Counted from the first letter of the stretch, positions 16,974-26,800 are shown. The stretch: DNA of 64,000 nt from Nostoc spongiaeforme FACHB-130 (GCF_014698475.1 NZ_JACJTB010000014.1:62001-126000); one strand, 5' to 3'. Translations and numbers: made by a program. Notes: generated by a model from the letters alone, not told the origin.

Positions 16974-17204
16974 ATGCGTGAATCGGTTATTGATCAAGAG
17001 ATTTGGCAAAAATGGTTTCAAGAAGGTTTTGAACTGGGTTTTAAACTAGGTTTTAAACTAGGTTTAGAACAAAAAGCTCAGGAAATTGCCAGAAATATGC
17101 TCATAAAAGGTTTTGATATTGCATTAATTGTTGAAGTGACTGATTTAAATGTCGAACAAGTTCAAAAATTACAAGCTCGAATAAAAAATACTGAGATTCA
17201 GTGA
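16974..17204 (+). pseudogene. Second C-terminal remnant of an Rpn-type protein
   Basis: MRESVIDQEIWQKWFQEGFELGFKLGFKLGLEQKAQEIARNML, ending DLNVEQVQKLQARIKN, repeats the C-terminal module of the preceding remnant. GFKLGFKLGLE arises from a short tandem duplication in DNA (GGTTTTAAACTA repeated). No catalytic core is present. It follows the previous stop by 4 bp, so the two remnants probably come from one decayed locus. Confidence 0.5.
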
Positions 17205-17230
17205 TATTCAAACAAAATATTTAATTCCTT

Positions 17231-17833
17231 ATGTCTTATAGTGACTTCTCCCTGGCAAAAGTCAAACGCGACTTCAACTTAAAAATAATTGAAAATGCAC
17301 GTTTTTTACCAGAAATACAACCAATAAAACCTAGTCTTTATCTCCAAGAAGCACTAAGTGAAGGAATCCCACTAGCAACAGCGACAGGTTCAGAAAAAGC
17401 ACGCTCCGAGTTAATTATTAGTCCTATTCTTTTAGAAGTCCGAAAAATATTAGAACGCAAAGTTAGCTTGTTTTCGGGTGAAGATTTTACAGTTGCACCA
17501 GATTTAGGCTTAAGTGGCGTGTGTGATTTTTTAATTAGTCGCTCACCTGAACAAATATTTATTGAAGCTCCTATTATTGTAATCATTGAAGCGAAAAAAG
17601 GTGATTTAAAGCCAGGTTTAGGTCAATGTGCCGCAGAAATGATTGCTGCACAAAAGTTTAATGAGACTAATAATATACCAATTAAGACAATTTATGGCAG
17701 TGTGAGCAGTGGCACTACTTGGAGATTTTTAAAATTAGCAGAGCAAACATTAAGTATTGATTTGACTAATTATACAGTTCCTCCCGTAGAAATTCTATTA
17801 GGAATGTTGGTTTGGATGGTACAAGAGGGTTAG
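17231..17833 (+). CDS. Hypothetical protein with PD-(D/E)XK nuclease-like motif
   Basis: A 200-residue protein. The stretch LGLSGVCDFLISRSP followed about 20 residues later by IIVIIEAKKGDLKPG fits the D...ExK signature of restriction-endonuclease-fold proteins. GQCAAEMIAAQKF further on resembles the helix after the core. It could bind or cut DNA, but the assignment is by motif only. It sits next to Rpn remnants and a broken toxin-antitoxin pair, in line with an accessory region. Confidence 0.55.
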   Translation: MSYSDFSLAKVKRDFNLKIIENARFLPEIQPIKPSLYLQEALSEGIPLATATGSEKARSELIISPILLEVRKILERKVSLFSGEDFTVAPDLGLSGVCDFLISRSPEQIFIEAPIIVIIEAKKGDLKPGLGQCAAEMIAAQKFNETNNIPIKTIYGSVSSGTTWRFLKLAEQTLSIDLTNYTVPPVEILLGMLVWMVQEG

Positions 17834-17847
17834 TCAAAATCTAAATA

Positions 17848-18159
17848 CTAATTACCTTGATAATTATCTAAGTTATTTAATTCATCCGCTAAAGAAGATA
17901 AATCCTGAAAAGTTGGAATTTTCATACTAATCAAAAATACTATTTGATTATTTTCAATATTTATATTAGTGACATTAACTACTGCTTTATCAGGAGATAA
18001 ATCTAAACCTGGAACATTTATTGACTGATTTTTATACCCAGCATCATCAAGCCATTCCGAAATATTTCGCCAATTTTCTAACTTTTCATCAGACTTATCC
18101 AAGAGACTTTTGACATACCTGTACCAAATAAGTACATGAGTGTCTAACAATAATTTCAT
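17848..18159 (-). CDS. Chimeric ORF: VapC/PIN N-terminus fused to an unrelated tail
   Basis: MKLLLDTHVLIW is the canonical first strand of PIN-domain toxins with the first metal-binding Asp. After residue 13 the sequence departs (RYVKSLLDKSDEKLENWRNISEWLDDAGY...) and none of the later PIN acidic residues can be placed. The tail (SINVPGLDLSPDKAVVNVTNINIENNQIVFLISMK) looks like a separate small protein. The start overlaps the antitoxin stop (ATGA), so the PIN gene was probably replaced by recombination just inside its 5' end. A functional toxin is unlikely. Confidence 0.55.
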   Translation of the reverse strand: MKLLLDTHVLIWYRYVKSLLDKSDEKLENWRNISEWLDDAGYKNQSINVPGLDLSPDKAVVNVTNINIENNQIVFLISMKIPTFQDLSSLADELNNLDNYQGN

Positions 18160-18401
18160 ACTGCACCTTCACCCATCCAAAATTCATCAGGTAAAGGATC
18201 ATTAAAATCATCGCTCATCCAAATTTCGCCTTCATGTAATCCCAATATTCTTTGCTGAGGAGTTTCTTGAGTTTTTTCAGGTTGAGCATATTTTTGTATT
18301 AAAAATTCCACAAAATCTAAGACCTGCTGTTGCTGTTCTGGTGCTAGATTTTGCAACTTGGCAATTAATTCTGAGGTGGTATCTACAACTTGAGTAGTCA
18401 T
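18156..18401 (-). CDS. DUF2281-type antitoxin
   Basis: An 81-residue protein. LIAKLQNLAPEQQQQVLDFVEFLIQKY is the typical helical N-terminus and ILGLHEGEIWMSDDFNDPLPDEFW the toxin-binding C-terminus of DUF2281 antitoxins, usually paired with VapC/PIN toxins. It overlaps the downstream chimeric PIN ORF by four bases, as in intact pairs. Since that toxin is truncated, this antitoxin is probably solitary. Confidence 0.75.
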   Translation of the reverse strand: MTTQVVDTTSELIAKLQNLAPEQQQQVLDFVEFLIQKYAQPEKTQETPQQRILGLHEGEIWMSDDFNDPLPDEFWMGEGAV

Positions 18402-18856
18402 CTCACCTTCTCCCTTGGGTACATCTGATTTTATGTTAGTTGTTTAGTCAGGCGATCGCCCTTGATTTGGTATTACTATAAAAATATGGGGAAACACTAC
18501 GCGAATCCTGACCGCCTCATTCTCATCGCCTAAATTTACCAGAAAATACTTGACAAAATTACATATTTATACATCTGGCTACATACCTCCTCAACATCAC
18601 TGATTTGCCAGAATATATGAGAAATATTAAGTTTTTGTTACATTTACTGAGCATTTGCTTTTATTATTTATTAATGTTTGTTAACAAAGTTTGCGATTTT
18701 TATATCGATTTATGTCAGTTAAGCGACAAAATGCCCATTTGGTAAGGTTTTTCTGATAAAAAACTCTTATTGCCGAAAAAAATCGTTAAACTTTGTGGGC
18801 AACTAATCCACAAAGAAATTTCAGTCGAGAACACGCATCAAAGGAGCAGAGGAAGC
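18402..18856. promoter_or_regulatory. Leader region of chlH
   Basis: 455 bp without a gene. It contains a HIP1 octamer near 18453, a perfect 12-bp palindrome TTTGTTAACAAA (18677-18688), and in the probable 5' UTR a hairpin CTTTGTGG (18791-18798) / CCACAAAG (18808-18815) with a 9-nt loop, 41 bp before the chlH start. The ribosome site GAGGAAG is at about 18848-18854. No known riboswitch was recognised. Confidence 0.4.
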
Positions 18857-21800
18857 ATGTTCACCCACGTCAAGTCCACCATTAGACACATTGCGCCTGA
18901 TAACCTGGGCGGACGTAACTTCATTAAGGTGGTCTATGTCGTGCTTGAGTCCCAGTACCAGAGTGCATTGTCGCAAGCGGTTCGTACAATTAACACCAAC
19001 AATCCTGACCTTGCGATTGAAATCAGTGGGTACTTGATTGAGGAACTCAGAGACCCCGAAAACTACGAAGAGTTCCAGCGCGATATACAAAGTGCCAATA
19101 TTTTTATTGCCTCTCTGATTTTTATCGAAGACTTAGCACAGAAAGTAGTAGCAGCAGTAGAACCACACCGCGATAATCTAGACGTTGCTGTTGTTTTCCC
19201 CTCGATGCCAGAGGTAATGCGCCTAAATAAAATGGGCAGTTTTTCCTTGGCACAGTTGGGTCAATCGAAGAGTGCGATCGCACAATTCATGAAGAAACGC
19301 AAAGAAAAATCCGGTGCAGGATTCCAAGATGGAATGCTGAAACTATTGCGGACACTGCCCCAAGTGCTGAAGTTCTTACCGATAGATAAAGCACAGGACG
19401 CACGCAATTTTATGCTGAGTTTCCAGTATTGGCTGGGTGGTTCTCCAGAAAACCTGGAAAACTTCTTGCTGATGCTGGCTGATAAATATGTATTAAAAGA
19501 TGTTGAAAAACAAAAAGTTGCATCTTTAGAATATCAAGCACCAGTAGTTTACCCAGATATGGGGATTTGGCATCCTTTAGCCACAACCATGTATGAGGAT
19601 GTTAGAGAATATCTCAACTGGTACAGCGCCCGCCGGGATATCCCCCAAGATTTAAAAGATCCTTTAGCACCCTGTGTAGGGTTAGTATTACAACGCACTC
19701 ACCTAGTTACTGGTGATGATGCCCATTACGTGGCGATGGTGCAGGAGTTGGAAGCATTAGGCGCAAGGGTAGTACCTGTGTTTGCCGGTGGTTTAGACTT
19801 CTCCAAACCTGTGGATGCTTACTTCTACGAACCAACTACAAATACACCGTTAGTTGATGCTGTAATTTCCTTAACTGGTTTTGCCTTAGTTGGCGGCCCC
19901 GCTAGACAAGACCATCCCAAGGCAATTGACGCACTCAAACGCTTAAATCGCCCTTACATGGTGGCATTGCCTTTAGTATTCCAAACTACCGAAGAATGGT
20001 TAGATAGCGATTTAGGCTTACATCCAATTCAAGTTGCTTTACAAATTGCGATTCCTGAACTTGATGGGGCGATTGAACCGATTATATTATCAGGTAGAGA
20101 TGGGGCAACTGGGAAAGCGATCGCACTCCAAGACCGTATCGAAGCAGTAGCCCAACGTGCTTTGAAATGGGCTAACCTCCGCCGCAAACCCAAATTAAAC
20201 AAAAAAGTCGCCATCACCGTTTTCAGTTTCCCCCCCGACAAAGGCAACGTCGGTACAGCCGCATACCTAGATGTATTCGGTTCAATTTACGAGGTGATGC
20301 ACGCACTCAAAAACAACGGCTACGACGTGCAGGACTTACCAGAAAACGCGAAAGAGTTGATGGAACAAGTCATCCACGACGCACAAGCACAGTACGCCAG
20401 CCCCGAACTCAACATTGCTTATAAAATGTCAGTCCCCGAATACGAAGAACTGACACCATATTCCCAACGCCTAGAAGAAAACTGGGGGCCACCACCAGGA
20501 CACCTCAACAGCGACGGACAAAACTTATTAATTTACGGTAAGCAATTTGGTAACGTCTTCATCGGTGTTCAGCCAACATTCGGTTACGAAGGCGACCCCA
20601 TGCGGTTATTGTTCTCCCGTTCCGCCAGCCCTCACCACGGCTTCGCTGCTTACTACACTTACCTAGAAAGAATTTGGGGTGCTGATGCTGTACTGCACTT
20701 TGGTACACACGGTTCCTTAGAATTCATGCCCGGTAAGCAAATGGGGATGTCCGGCGAATGTTACCCAGATAACCTAATTGGTACAATTCCCAACCTGTAC
20801 TACTACGCCGCCAACAACCCCAGCGAAGCGACAATTGCTAAACGTCGCAGTTACGCCGAGACAATTTCTTACCTGACACCACCCGCAGAAAACGCTGGGT
20901 TGTATAAAGGGTTGAAAGAACTCAGCGAATTAATTGCTTCTTACCAAACCTTAAAAGATAGCGGTCGCGGTATCCCCATCGTCAACACGATTATGGATAA
21001 ATGTCGCATCGTCAACCTAGATAAAGATATTAACTTGCCCGAAACCGATGCCAAAGATATGACCCCCGAAGAACGGGATAATATTGTCGGCAGCGTCTAC
21101 CGCAAGTTAATGGAAATTGAATCTCGGTTGTTACCTTGTGGTTTGCATGTCATTGGTAAACCGCCAAGTGCAGAAGAAGCGATCGCCACCCTTGTAAATA
21201 TCGCCAGCCTAGACCGTCAAGAAGAAGAAGTTCTCAGCTTACCCCGCATCATCGCTAACAGCATTGGGCGCAACATTGACGAAATTTACCAAAATAGCGA
21301 CAGAGGCGTATTAGAAGATGTCCAACTACTACAAGACATCACCCTAGCCACCCGCGCCGCCGTCCGCGCCTTAGTACAAGAACAAACCGATGCAGAAGGC
21401 AGAGTTTCTTTAGTTTCCAGGTTGAATTTCTTCAACATGGGCAAAAAAGAACCTTGGGTAGAATCACTGCACAAATCAGGTTATCCCAAAGTTGACAACT
21501 CAGCCTTGAAACCTCTATTCGAGTATTTAGAATTCTGTTTGCAACAAGTTTGTGCAGACAACGAACTAGGTGCATTACTCAAAGGCTTAGAAGGCGAATA
21601 CATCCTTCCTGGCCCTGGTGGCGACCCCATCCGTAACCCGGATGTATTGCCCACAGGGAAGAATATTCACGCCCTAGACCCCCAATCAATTCCCACGGCT
21701 GCGGCTGTCCAATCAGCGAAAATCGTTGTCGATAGACTTTTGGCACGGAATAAAGCCGAAAACAACGGTAATTGGCCGGAAACCATCGCCTGTGTTCTCT

Positions 21801-22843
21801 GGGGAACAGATAACATCAAAACCTACGGCGAATCCCTAGCCCAAATTATGTGGATGGTTGGTGTACGTCCGGTTCCTGATGCTTTGGGACGGGTGAACAA
21901 GTTAGAGTTAATCCCCTTAGAAGAATTGGGAAGACCCAGAATTGACGTTGTAATTAACTGTTCTGGAGTATTCCGCGACTTGTTCATCAACCAGATGAAC
22001 CTGTTAGACCAAGGGGTGAAGATGGCGGCGGAAGCGGATGAACCATTAGAAATGAACTTTGTCCGCAAACACGCACTGCAACAAGCTGAAGAAATGGGAA
22101 TTAACCTGCGTCAAGCAGCCACCCGCGTTTTCTCTAACGCTTCCGGTTCTTACTCGTCAAATATCAACTTGGCAGTAGAAAACAGCACCTGGGATAGCGA
22201 AGCCGAGTTACAAGAAATGTACCTCACCCGTAAATCCTTCGCCTTCAGTGCCGATAACCCCGGCATGATGGAACAATCTCGGAAGATTTTTGAAAGCACC
22301 CTCAAAACTGCTGAGGCGACTTTCCAAAACCTGGATTCCTCCGAGATTAGTTTAACGGACGTTTCCCATTACTTCGACTCTGACCCCACCAAGGTTGTCT
22401 CAAGTCTGCGTGGCGATGGCAAAACACCAGCATCTTACATTGCAGACACCACCACAGCTAACGCCCAAGTCCGCACATTATCCGAAACCGTGCGCTTAGA
22501 TGCCCGTACCAAACTATTAAATCCCAAGTGGTATGAAGGTATGCTATCTCACGGTTACGAAGGTGTGCGCGAACTCTCCAAACGGTTGGTAAACACAATG
22601 GGTTGGAGTGCGACAGCCGGCGCAGTGGACAACTGGATTTATGAGGATGCGAACGAAACCTTCATCAAAGATGAAGAAATGCAGAAACGCTTGATGAACC
22701 TCAACCCCCATTCTTTCCGCAAGATGGTTTCCACATTGTTGGAAGTGAATGGTCGCGGTTATTGGGAAACTAGCGAGGAGAATTTAGACCGCCTCCGCGA
22801 GTTGTACCAAGAAGTTGAAGACCGAATTGAAGGCATAGAATAG
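18857..22843 (+). CDS. chlH: Magnesium chelatase subunit H
   Basis: ChlH/BchH, the porphyrin-binding catalytic subunit that inserts Mg2+ into protoporphyrin IX with ChlI and ChlD, the first committed step to chlorophyll. The start is ATG 18857 ([19 protein letters not shown]), preceded by GAGGAAG; the frame is open upstream to a TTG at 18770 but without a ribosome site. The 1328-residue product has the usual length and CobN/Mg-chelatase features such as [20 protein letters not shown] and [12 protein letters not shown]. Its last 39 codons are repeated at 23896-24015, and only the second copy is followed by a strong terminator. Confidence 0.97.
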   Translation: MFTHVKSTIRHIAPDNLGGRNFIKVVYVVLESQYQSALSQAVRTINTNNPDLAIEISGYLIEELRDPENYEEFQRDIQSANIFIASLIFIEDLAQKVVAAVEPHRDNLDVAVVFPSMPEVMRLNKMGSFSLAQLGQSKSAIAQFMKKRKEKSGAGFQDGMLKLLRTLPQVLKFLPIDKAQDARNFMLSFQYWLGGSPENLENFLLMLADKYVLKDVEKQKVASLEYQAPVVYPDMGIWHPLATTMYEDVREYLNWYSARRDIPQDLKDPLAPCVGLVLQRTHLVTGDDAHYVAMVQELEALGARVVPVFAGGLDFSKPVDAYFYEPTTNTPLVDAVISLTGFALVGGPARQDHPKAIDALKRLNRPYMVALPLVFQTTEEWLDSDLGLHPIQVALQIAIPELDGAIEPIILSGRDGATGKAIALQDRIEAVAQRALKWANLRRKPKLNKKVAITVFSFPPDKGNVGTAAYLDVFGSIYEVMHALKNNGYDVQDLPENAKELMEQVIHDAQAQYASPELNIAYKMSVPEYEELTPYSQRLEENWGPPPGHLNSDGQNLLIYGKQFGNVFIGVQPTFGYEGDPMRLLFSRSASPHHGFAAYYTYLERIWGADAVLHFGTHGSLEFMPGKQMGMSGECYPDNLIGTIPNLYYYAANNPSEATIAKRRSYAETISYLTPPAENAGLYKGLKELSELIASYQTLKDSGRGIPIVNTIMDKCRIVNLDKDINLPETDAKDMTPEERDNIVGSVYRKLMEIESRLLPCGLHVIGKPPSAEEAIATLVNIASLDRQEEEVLSLPRIIANSIGRNIDEIYQNSDRGVLEDVQLLQDITLATRAAVRALVQEQTDAEGRVSLVSRLNFFNMGKKEPWVESLHKSGYPKVDNSALKPLFEYLEFCLQQVCADNELGALLKGLEGEYILPGPGGDPIRNPDVLPTGKNIHALDPQSIPTAAAVQSAKIVVDRLLARNKAENNGNWPETIACVLWGTDNIKTYGESLAQIMWMVGVRPVPDALGRVNKLELIPLEELGRPRIDVVINCSGVFRDLFINQMNLLDQGVKMAAEADEPLEMNFVRKHALQQAEEMGINLRQAATRVFSNASGSYSSNINLAVENSTWDSEAELQEMYLTRKSFAFSADNPGMMEQSRKIFESTLKTAEATFQNLDSSEISLTDVSHYFDSDPTKVVSSLRGDGKTPASYIADTTTANAQVRTLSETVRLDARTKLLNPKWYEGMLSHGYEGVRELSKRLVNTMGWSATAGAVDNWIYEDANETFIKDEEMQKRLMNLNPHSFRKMVSTLLEVNGRGYWETSEENLDRLRELYQEVEDRIEGIE
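22748..22833 (+). repeat. Direct repeat, copy 1 (86 bp, inside chlH 3' end)
   Basis: An 86-bp stretch beginning AATGGTCGCGGTTATTGGG and ending GACCGAATTGAAGG is identical to 23920-24005. The repeat distance is 1172 bp. In copy 1 it encodes [19 protein letters not shown] of ChlH. Confidence 0.95.
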
Positions 22844-22852
22844 GATGATATG

Positions 22853-22871
22853 GGCAGGCTTTACGCCTGCC
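22853..22871 (+). terminator. Weak hairpin after chlH
   Basis: GGCAGGC (22853-22859), loop TTTAC, GCCTGCC (22865-22871), starting 10 bp after the chlH stop. There is no strong T-run, so termination may be weak and readthrough into the Uma2 gene possible. The sequence is also a typical dispersed GGCAGGCTTTACGCCTGCC repeat. Confidence 0.4.
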
Positions 22872-22897
22872 TTAATCTTTCAGTCTGGAATATCACT

Positions 22898-23473
22898 ATG
22901 AATGCTTTAACCGTCAACCTTCAATCAGTATTGGAACTGACAGATGAGCAGTTTTTTAATCTATGTCAAGTAAACCGTGACTTGAAATTTGAACGCACTG
23001 CTACGGGAGAATTAATTATCATGCCACCCACGGGGGGAGAAACGGGAAATAAAAACGCTAGAATTACTCAACAAGTAATGAATTGGACTGATGCTGATGG
23101 TACTGGCATTGCTTTTGATTCTTCTACTTGTTTTAAATTGCCTAAAGGTGGCGATCGTTCTCCTGATGCTGCTTGGATAAAGTTAGAACGATGGAATGCT
23201 TTAACTGAGGAACAAAAAGAAAAATTTCCCCCCATTTGTCCTGATTTTGTAATTGAGTTACTTTCGCCGAGTGATAGTTTGAAGGTTGCACAGGAAAAGA
23301 TGAGGGAATATATAGACAATGGTGTGCGGTTAGGTTTGTTAATTAATCGTAAATCTCGTCAGGTAGAAATTTATAGACAAGGTAAGGAAGTAGAGGTTTT
23401 GGAATCTCCTGCTACAGTATCAGGGGAAGATATTTTAAATGGTTTTGTTTTGAATCTAGCAATGATTTGGTAA
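22898..23473 (+). CDS. Uma2-family (DUF820) putative endonuclease
   Basis: 191 residues from ATG 22898 (MNALTVNLQSVLELTDEQF); an upstream ATG at 22850 overlaps the chlH hairpin and is less likely. The Uma2 pattern is clear: ELIIMPPTGGETGNKNARIT, then the restriction-endonuclease-fold core GGDRSPDAAWI (Asp), CPDFVIELLSPSD (Asp, Glu) and the tail REYIDNGVRLGLLINRKSRQVEIYR. The K of the core is replaced by a VIELLS arrangement usual for Uma2. Function of the family is not established. It lies inside the segment bounded by the chlH direct repeats. Confidence 0.85.
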   Translation: MNALTVNLQSVLELTDEQFFNLCQVNRDLKFERTATGELIIMPPTGGETGNKNARITQQVMNWTDADGTGIAFDSSTCFKLPKGGDRSPDAAWIKLERWNALTEEQKEKFPPICPDFVIELLSPSDSLKVAQEKMREYIDNGVRLGLLINRKSRQVEIYRQGKEVEVLESPATVSGEDILNGFVLNLAMIW

Positions 23474-23507
23474 TTTAGGATGTAGAAGAGCCAGAGGTGA
23501 TTTTCCA

Positions 23508-23843
23508 ATGGATAAATTAACTCGGTATCGCCAGCTTGTACTACAAATATTACGGGAATATAGTGAGCAAAAACCATCTCACGGAAATATAGAAGTTGAG
23601 ACAATTTTCGATAAAGAACGCGACCATTATCAAATCGTTCATGTAGGCTGGGAAGGTCAAAATTGGGTACATAGTTGTATTATCCACATTGACATCAAAG
23701 GTAGCAAAATTTGGCTTCAGTGGAATGGTACAGAGGATGATATTGCGGCTAATTTGGTAGCTGCGGCAGTTCCCAAAGAAGATATTGTGTTAGGTTTTCA
23801 GTCGCCTTTTATGAGGCAGTTTACAGAATATGCAGTTAGTTAA
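23508..23843 (+). CDS. xisI: XisI-family protein (fdxN element excision controlling factor)
   Basis: A 111-residue protein starting MDKLTRYRQLVLQILREYSEQKPS, with DKERDHYQIVHVGWEGQ, HIDIKGSKIWLQWNGTEDDIA and the ending PKEDIVLGFQSPFMRQFTEYAV. These are the conserved blocks of XisI, which together with XisH and XisF is required for excision of the Anabaena fdxN element. Here it stands without XisH, 34 bp behind a Uma2 gene, and inside the segment between two copies of the chlH tail. A second XisI (27331) sits with XisH 3.5 kb downstream. Confidence 0.9.
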   Translation: MDKLTRYRQLVLQILREYSEQKPSHGNIEVETIFDKERDHYQIVHVGWEGQNWVHSCIIHIDIKGSKIWLQWNGTEDDIAANLVAAAVPKEDIVLGFQSPFMRQFTEYAVS

Positions 23844-23895
23844 GAAATATATTTAAGCATAAATTAATCAATCTTAAATATTATTTTTATGCAAT

Positions 23896-24015
23896 ATGGT
23901 ATCAACATTGTTGCAGTTAAATGGTCGCGGTTATTGGGAAACTAGCGAGGAGAATTTAGACCGCCTCCGCGAGTTGTACCAAGAAGTTGAAGACCGAATT
24001 GAAGGGATTGAGTAG
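23896..24015 (+). pseudogene. chlH: Duplicated 3' end of chlH (39 codons)
   Basis: ATG GTA TCA ... reads [19 protein letters not shown] and ends in IEGIE and TAG. It matches codons 1290-1328 of ChlH with two substitutions (Gln-Leu for Glu-Val). An 86-bp core (23920-24005) is identical to the chlH copy; both flanks differ mainly at synonymous positions (for example GGGATTGAG against GGCATAGAA). It is followed by a good intrinsic terminator. It looks like the end of a second, diverged chlH allele. Confidence 0.9.
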
Positions 24016-24066
24016 ATTGGATTAGTAAGTATTTTTCTAATCTTTAAGACTGATATTATATACGTT

Positions 24067-24092
24067 GGAGCCACTAAAGGCTCCTTTTTTTT
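24067..24092 (+). terminator. Rho-independent terminator
   Basis: GGAGCC (24067-24072), loop ACTAAA, GGCTCC (24079-24084), then eight T. It lies 51 bp after the duplicated chlH tail and is probably the ancestral chlH terminator, now 1.2 kb from the intact gene. Confidence 0.85.
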
Positions 24093-24185
24093 AGTTAAAA
24101 TTTATAGGAAAATTACTGCTGATTAAATTTGCAGTGATCTATTCATAATCGAAATCATCAATAACACTCAAATAGGAAATCCCGA

Positions 24186-26789
24186 ATGGCTAAGATCGCA
24201 CTACTAATCGGTGTTGATGAATACGAACCTGGATTCAATCCTCTTCCAGCAGCAGGGAAAGATATTGAAGCATTACGTCGAGTTTTACAAGATCCTGAGA
24301 TGGGAGATTTTCATGAGCTAAAAAGCTTAAAAAATCCTGATCCTCAGATAATGCAATATGAAATTGAAGCAATTTTCTCAGAGCGAACAAAAGAAGATTT
24401 AATCCTTTTGTATTTTTCTGGTCATGGTATTAAAGATGATGCGGGTAACTTATATTTTGCAACCCGCGCAACCAAGAAAAACTTAAAAGGAGAATTAGTT
24501 AGGTCTACAGCAGTTCCAGCTAGTTTTATCCATGAAGTTATGAAACGCAGTCGAGCTAAACGTCAGGTAATTATCTTAGACTGCTGTTTTAGTGAAGCAT
24601 TCGACCCAATTTTATTTGCAAAAAATGATAATTCTATTGATTTACGACATCAACTAGGTTCAGAAGGGCGTGTGGTTCTTGCATCTTCTAGTTCTACTGA
24701 ATATTCTTTTGAACAAGAAGGGGCAGAAGTATCTGTTTATACTCGCTATTTAATAGAAGGAATTGAGACAGGCGCAGCAGACACAGACAACGATGGCAAT
24801 ATTTATGTACATGAACTGCACGATTACGCTAAGGCAAAAGTTCAAGAAGTAAAGCCTAACATTACACCAAAGATTCTTCTTGATAAGGAAGGATTTAACA
24901 TCCTTATAGCTAAAGCACCAATTAAAGAAAGAAATGTAATCAACCTTATTACAGAAGATGGTTCAAGATTAACTACAGAAGATGGCTTGGGACTAATTAC
25001 GGAAGATAGCTCAATAGATACTGCTCAGATACCTACTATAAATCCTAATATCAATCAAACTGAAAATGTTCTCAAGCTTTATCAAATTGGTAAAGTTATG
25101 GGCGCGGGAAATGATGTAGTTGCTGATAATGATTATCTTGGCTTTCATCATTATGTTAAAGCCTTTTCTGACCTCATTGAGTCACCCTATACCAAGCCTC
25201 CTTTAACTATTGGCATCTTTGGATCGTGGGGTATGGGCAAGTCGTTTTTACTTGACCATATTACTAGAGAACTACAAAAACGTCAGGAAAAGCGTTGCAA
25301 AACACAAGAACCGCAAACTAATCCACCCATACCATTTGTTCATATCGTCAAGTTCAATGCTTGGGAATATAGTGCAGCAAAACACATTTGGCCAGGACTT
25401 GTGCGGAAAATCATGAATCAATTAGAAAAAGAGCTTTACTGGGGTTTTCCTGGATTATTTGGAAAGAAGTTTTTACTCAACCTGAAACGTGAGTTTGAAG
25501 AAAATAAAAGTAAAATAATTTTATTTTTCGCTATATTATCAGGTTTTCTAGTTTTAAATCTTTTTAAGTTCAAACTTAATTTTCAGCTAATTTGGGGTGC
25601 ATTATTAGCATTAGGAGTCACAGGAGTATTCAAGCTTGTAGCTGATACATTATCTAAACCTCTTAGTCAGTGGATTGAAGCTGTATTAAAAGGAACTGAC
25701 TATGGGAAACAGATTAATTATATGGAAGAAATTCATTCTGATCTAGAATTACTTGCACGGAGACTAAAAAATAATAATGGTAGAGTCTTAATAATCATAG
25801 ATGATTTAGATCGATGTGAACCACAGAAAGCTGTTGAAGTTTTACAAGCTGTAAATTTACTGCTTAACTTTAAGAGCTTTATTGTGTGTCTGGGTATTGA
25901 TGCTCGTATTATTACCCGTGCAGTGGAAAAACATTATAGCCATGTGTTAGGTGCAGCAGGAGCTTCTGGATACGAATATCTAGACAAAATTGTACAAATA
26001 CCATTCCGCATTCCAGAACCTAACCCAGACGAAATTAAATTGTTCATTTCAGAACAATTAGGAAATCCTCAAAAACCATCAGCTTCTAACAATGCTTTAC
26101 CCAATACCTCTGTTCAAACTGAACAAATTCCAACAATTACAACTCCAGATACTGCTACAAGCAATGACTCACAGTTTGATATAAACACTACTCAGCCCCA
26201 GGCTTTAAAAACCGAAGATGAAATTGTTAAAAATCCAATAGTAAAACCTGATGAACAACCTTCTTTAGAAGCATTTAGCTATGATGAACTAGAAGCATTC
26301 CAGCATTTTGTCCGATACCTAAGACCAAACCCTCGCCATTTAAAAAGATTGATTAATGTCTATCGTCTTGTTCGTACTTTAGCAGAATATAGGGGAGAAG
26401 AGTTCATATTAAATAATCCTTTTGCAACTATTCGCTGGTTGGTAGTATGTGGACAATGGCCATACACTACTTATGCAATGTTGTATTACTTTGGTGAAAT
26501 GTTAGAGCGTATTGAAGAAAGCAAAATGCAGTCACTACCAGAAGATGTTGACCCATTAGAATATCTTCACAAAGAGGTTATTGCACAATTTCATAAAAAT
26601 AGCAGTGCATTATTGAAGCAGAGGAAATTAGACCATGATCCAGATTTATTAAGGATGCTATTGCAACGGGAGGAAGGTCGCTTAACTTGGGATGAACTAG
26701 ATAAACTTCGTCAGTATACAGTTAATTTTAACCCAGCAGTTGAAGCTACTCTTAAAGCAGAGGTTCCTGTATCTCTCCCAATAGATTAA
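24186..26789 (+). CDS. Caspase-like protease fused to a KAP P-loop NTPase with transmembrane helices
   Basis: An 867-residue fusion. Residues 1-245 are a peptidase C14 caspase domain: ALLIGVDEY at the start, catalytic His80 in YFSGHG and Cys134 in ILDCCFSEAF. A linker (about 250-290) contains a threefold TEDG-type repeat. Residues 300-830 are a KAP NTPase: Walker A GSWGMGKS (346-353), two membrane helices (about 444-462 and 466-486) inserted in the NTPase, Walker B VLIIIDDLDR (534-543), and the YLRPNPRHLKRLIN motif near 710. KAP proteins include the phage-exclusion protein PifA, and caspase fusions in bacteria often act in suicide defence. Role as a membrane-tethered sensor that triggers proteolysis is inferred. 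Confidence 0.88.
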   Translation: MAKIALLIGVDEYEPGFNPLPAAGKDIEALRRVLQDPEMGDFHELKSLKNPDPQIMQYEIEAIFSERTKEDLILLYFSGHGIKDDAGNLYFATRATKKNLKGELVRSTAVPASFIHEVMKRSRAKRQVIILDCCFSEAFDPILFAKNDNSIDLRHQLGSEGRVVLASSSSTEYSFEQEGAEVSVYTRYLIEGIETGAADTDNDGNIYVHELHDYAKAKVQEVKPNITPKILLDKEGFNILIAKAPIKERNVINLITEDGSRLTTEDGLGLITEDSSIDTAQIPTINPNINQTENVLKLYQIGKVMGAGNDVVADNDYLGFHHYVKAFSDLIESPYTKPPLTIGIFGSWGMGKSFLLDHITRELQKRQEKRCKTQEPQTNPPIPFVHIVKFNAWEYSAAKHIWPGLVRKIMNQLEKELYWGFPGLFGKKFLLNLKREFEENKSKIILFFAILSGFLVLNLFKFKLNFQLIWGALLALGVTGVFKLVADTLSKPLSQWIEAVLKGTDYGKQINYMEEIHSDLELLARRLKNNNGRVLIIIDDLDRCEPQKAVEVLQAVNLLLNFKSFIVCLGIDARIITRAVEKHYSHVLGAAGASGYEYLDKIVQIPFRIPEPNPDEIKLFISEQLGNPQKPSASNNALPNTSVQTEQIPTITTPDTATSNDSQFDINTTQPQALKTEDEIVKNPIVKPDEQPSLEAFSYDELEAFQHFVRYLRPNPRHLKRLINVYRLVRTLAEYRGEEFILNNPFATIRWLVVCGQWPYTTYAMLYYFGEMLERIEESKMQSLPEDVDPLEYLHKEVIAQFHKNSSALLKQRKLDHDPDLLRMLLQREEGRLTWDELDKLRQYTVNFNPAVEATLKAEVPVSLPID

Positions 26790-26800
26790 TAGAGGATATG

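Noticed and set aside
18770-18856. Upstream extension of chlH from a TTG
   Set aside because: The ATG at 18857 matches the family start and has GAGGAAG before it; the extension has a hairpin in it.
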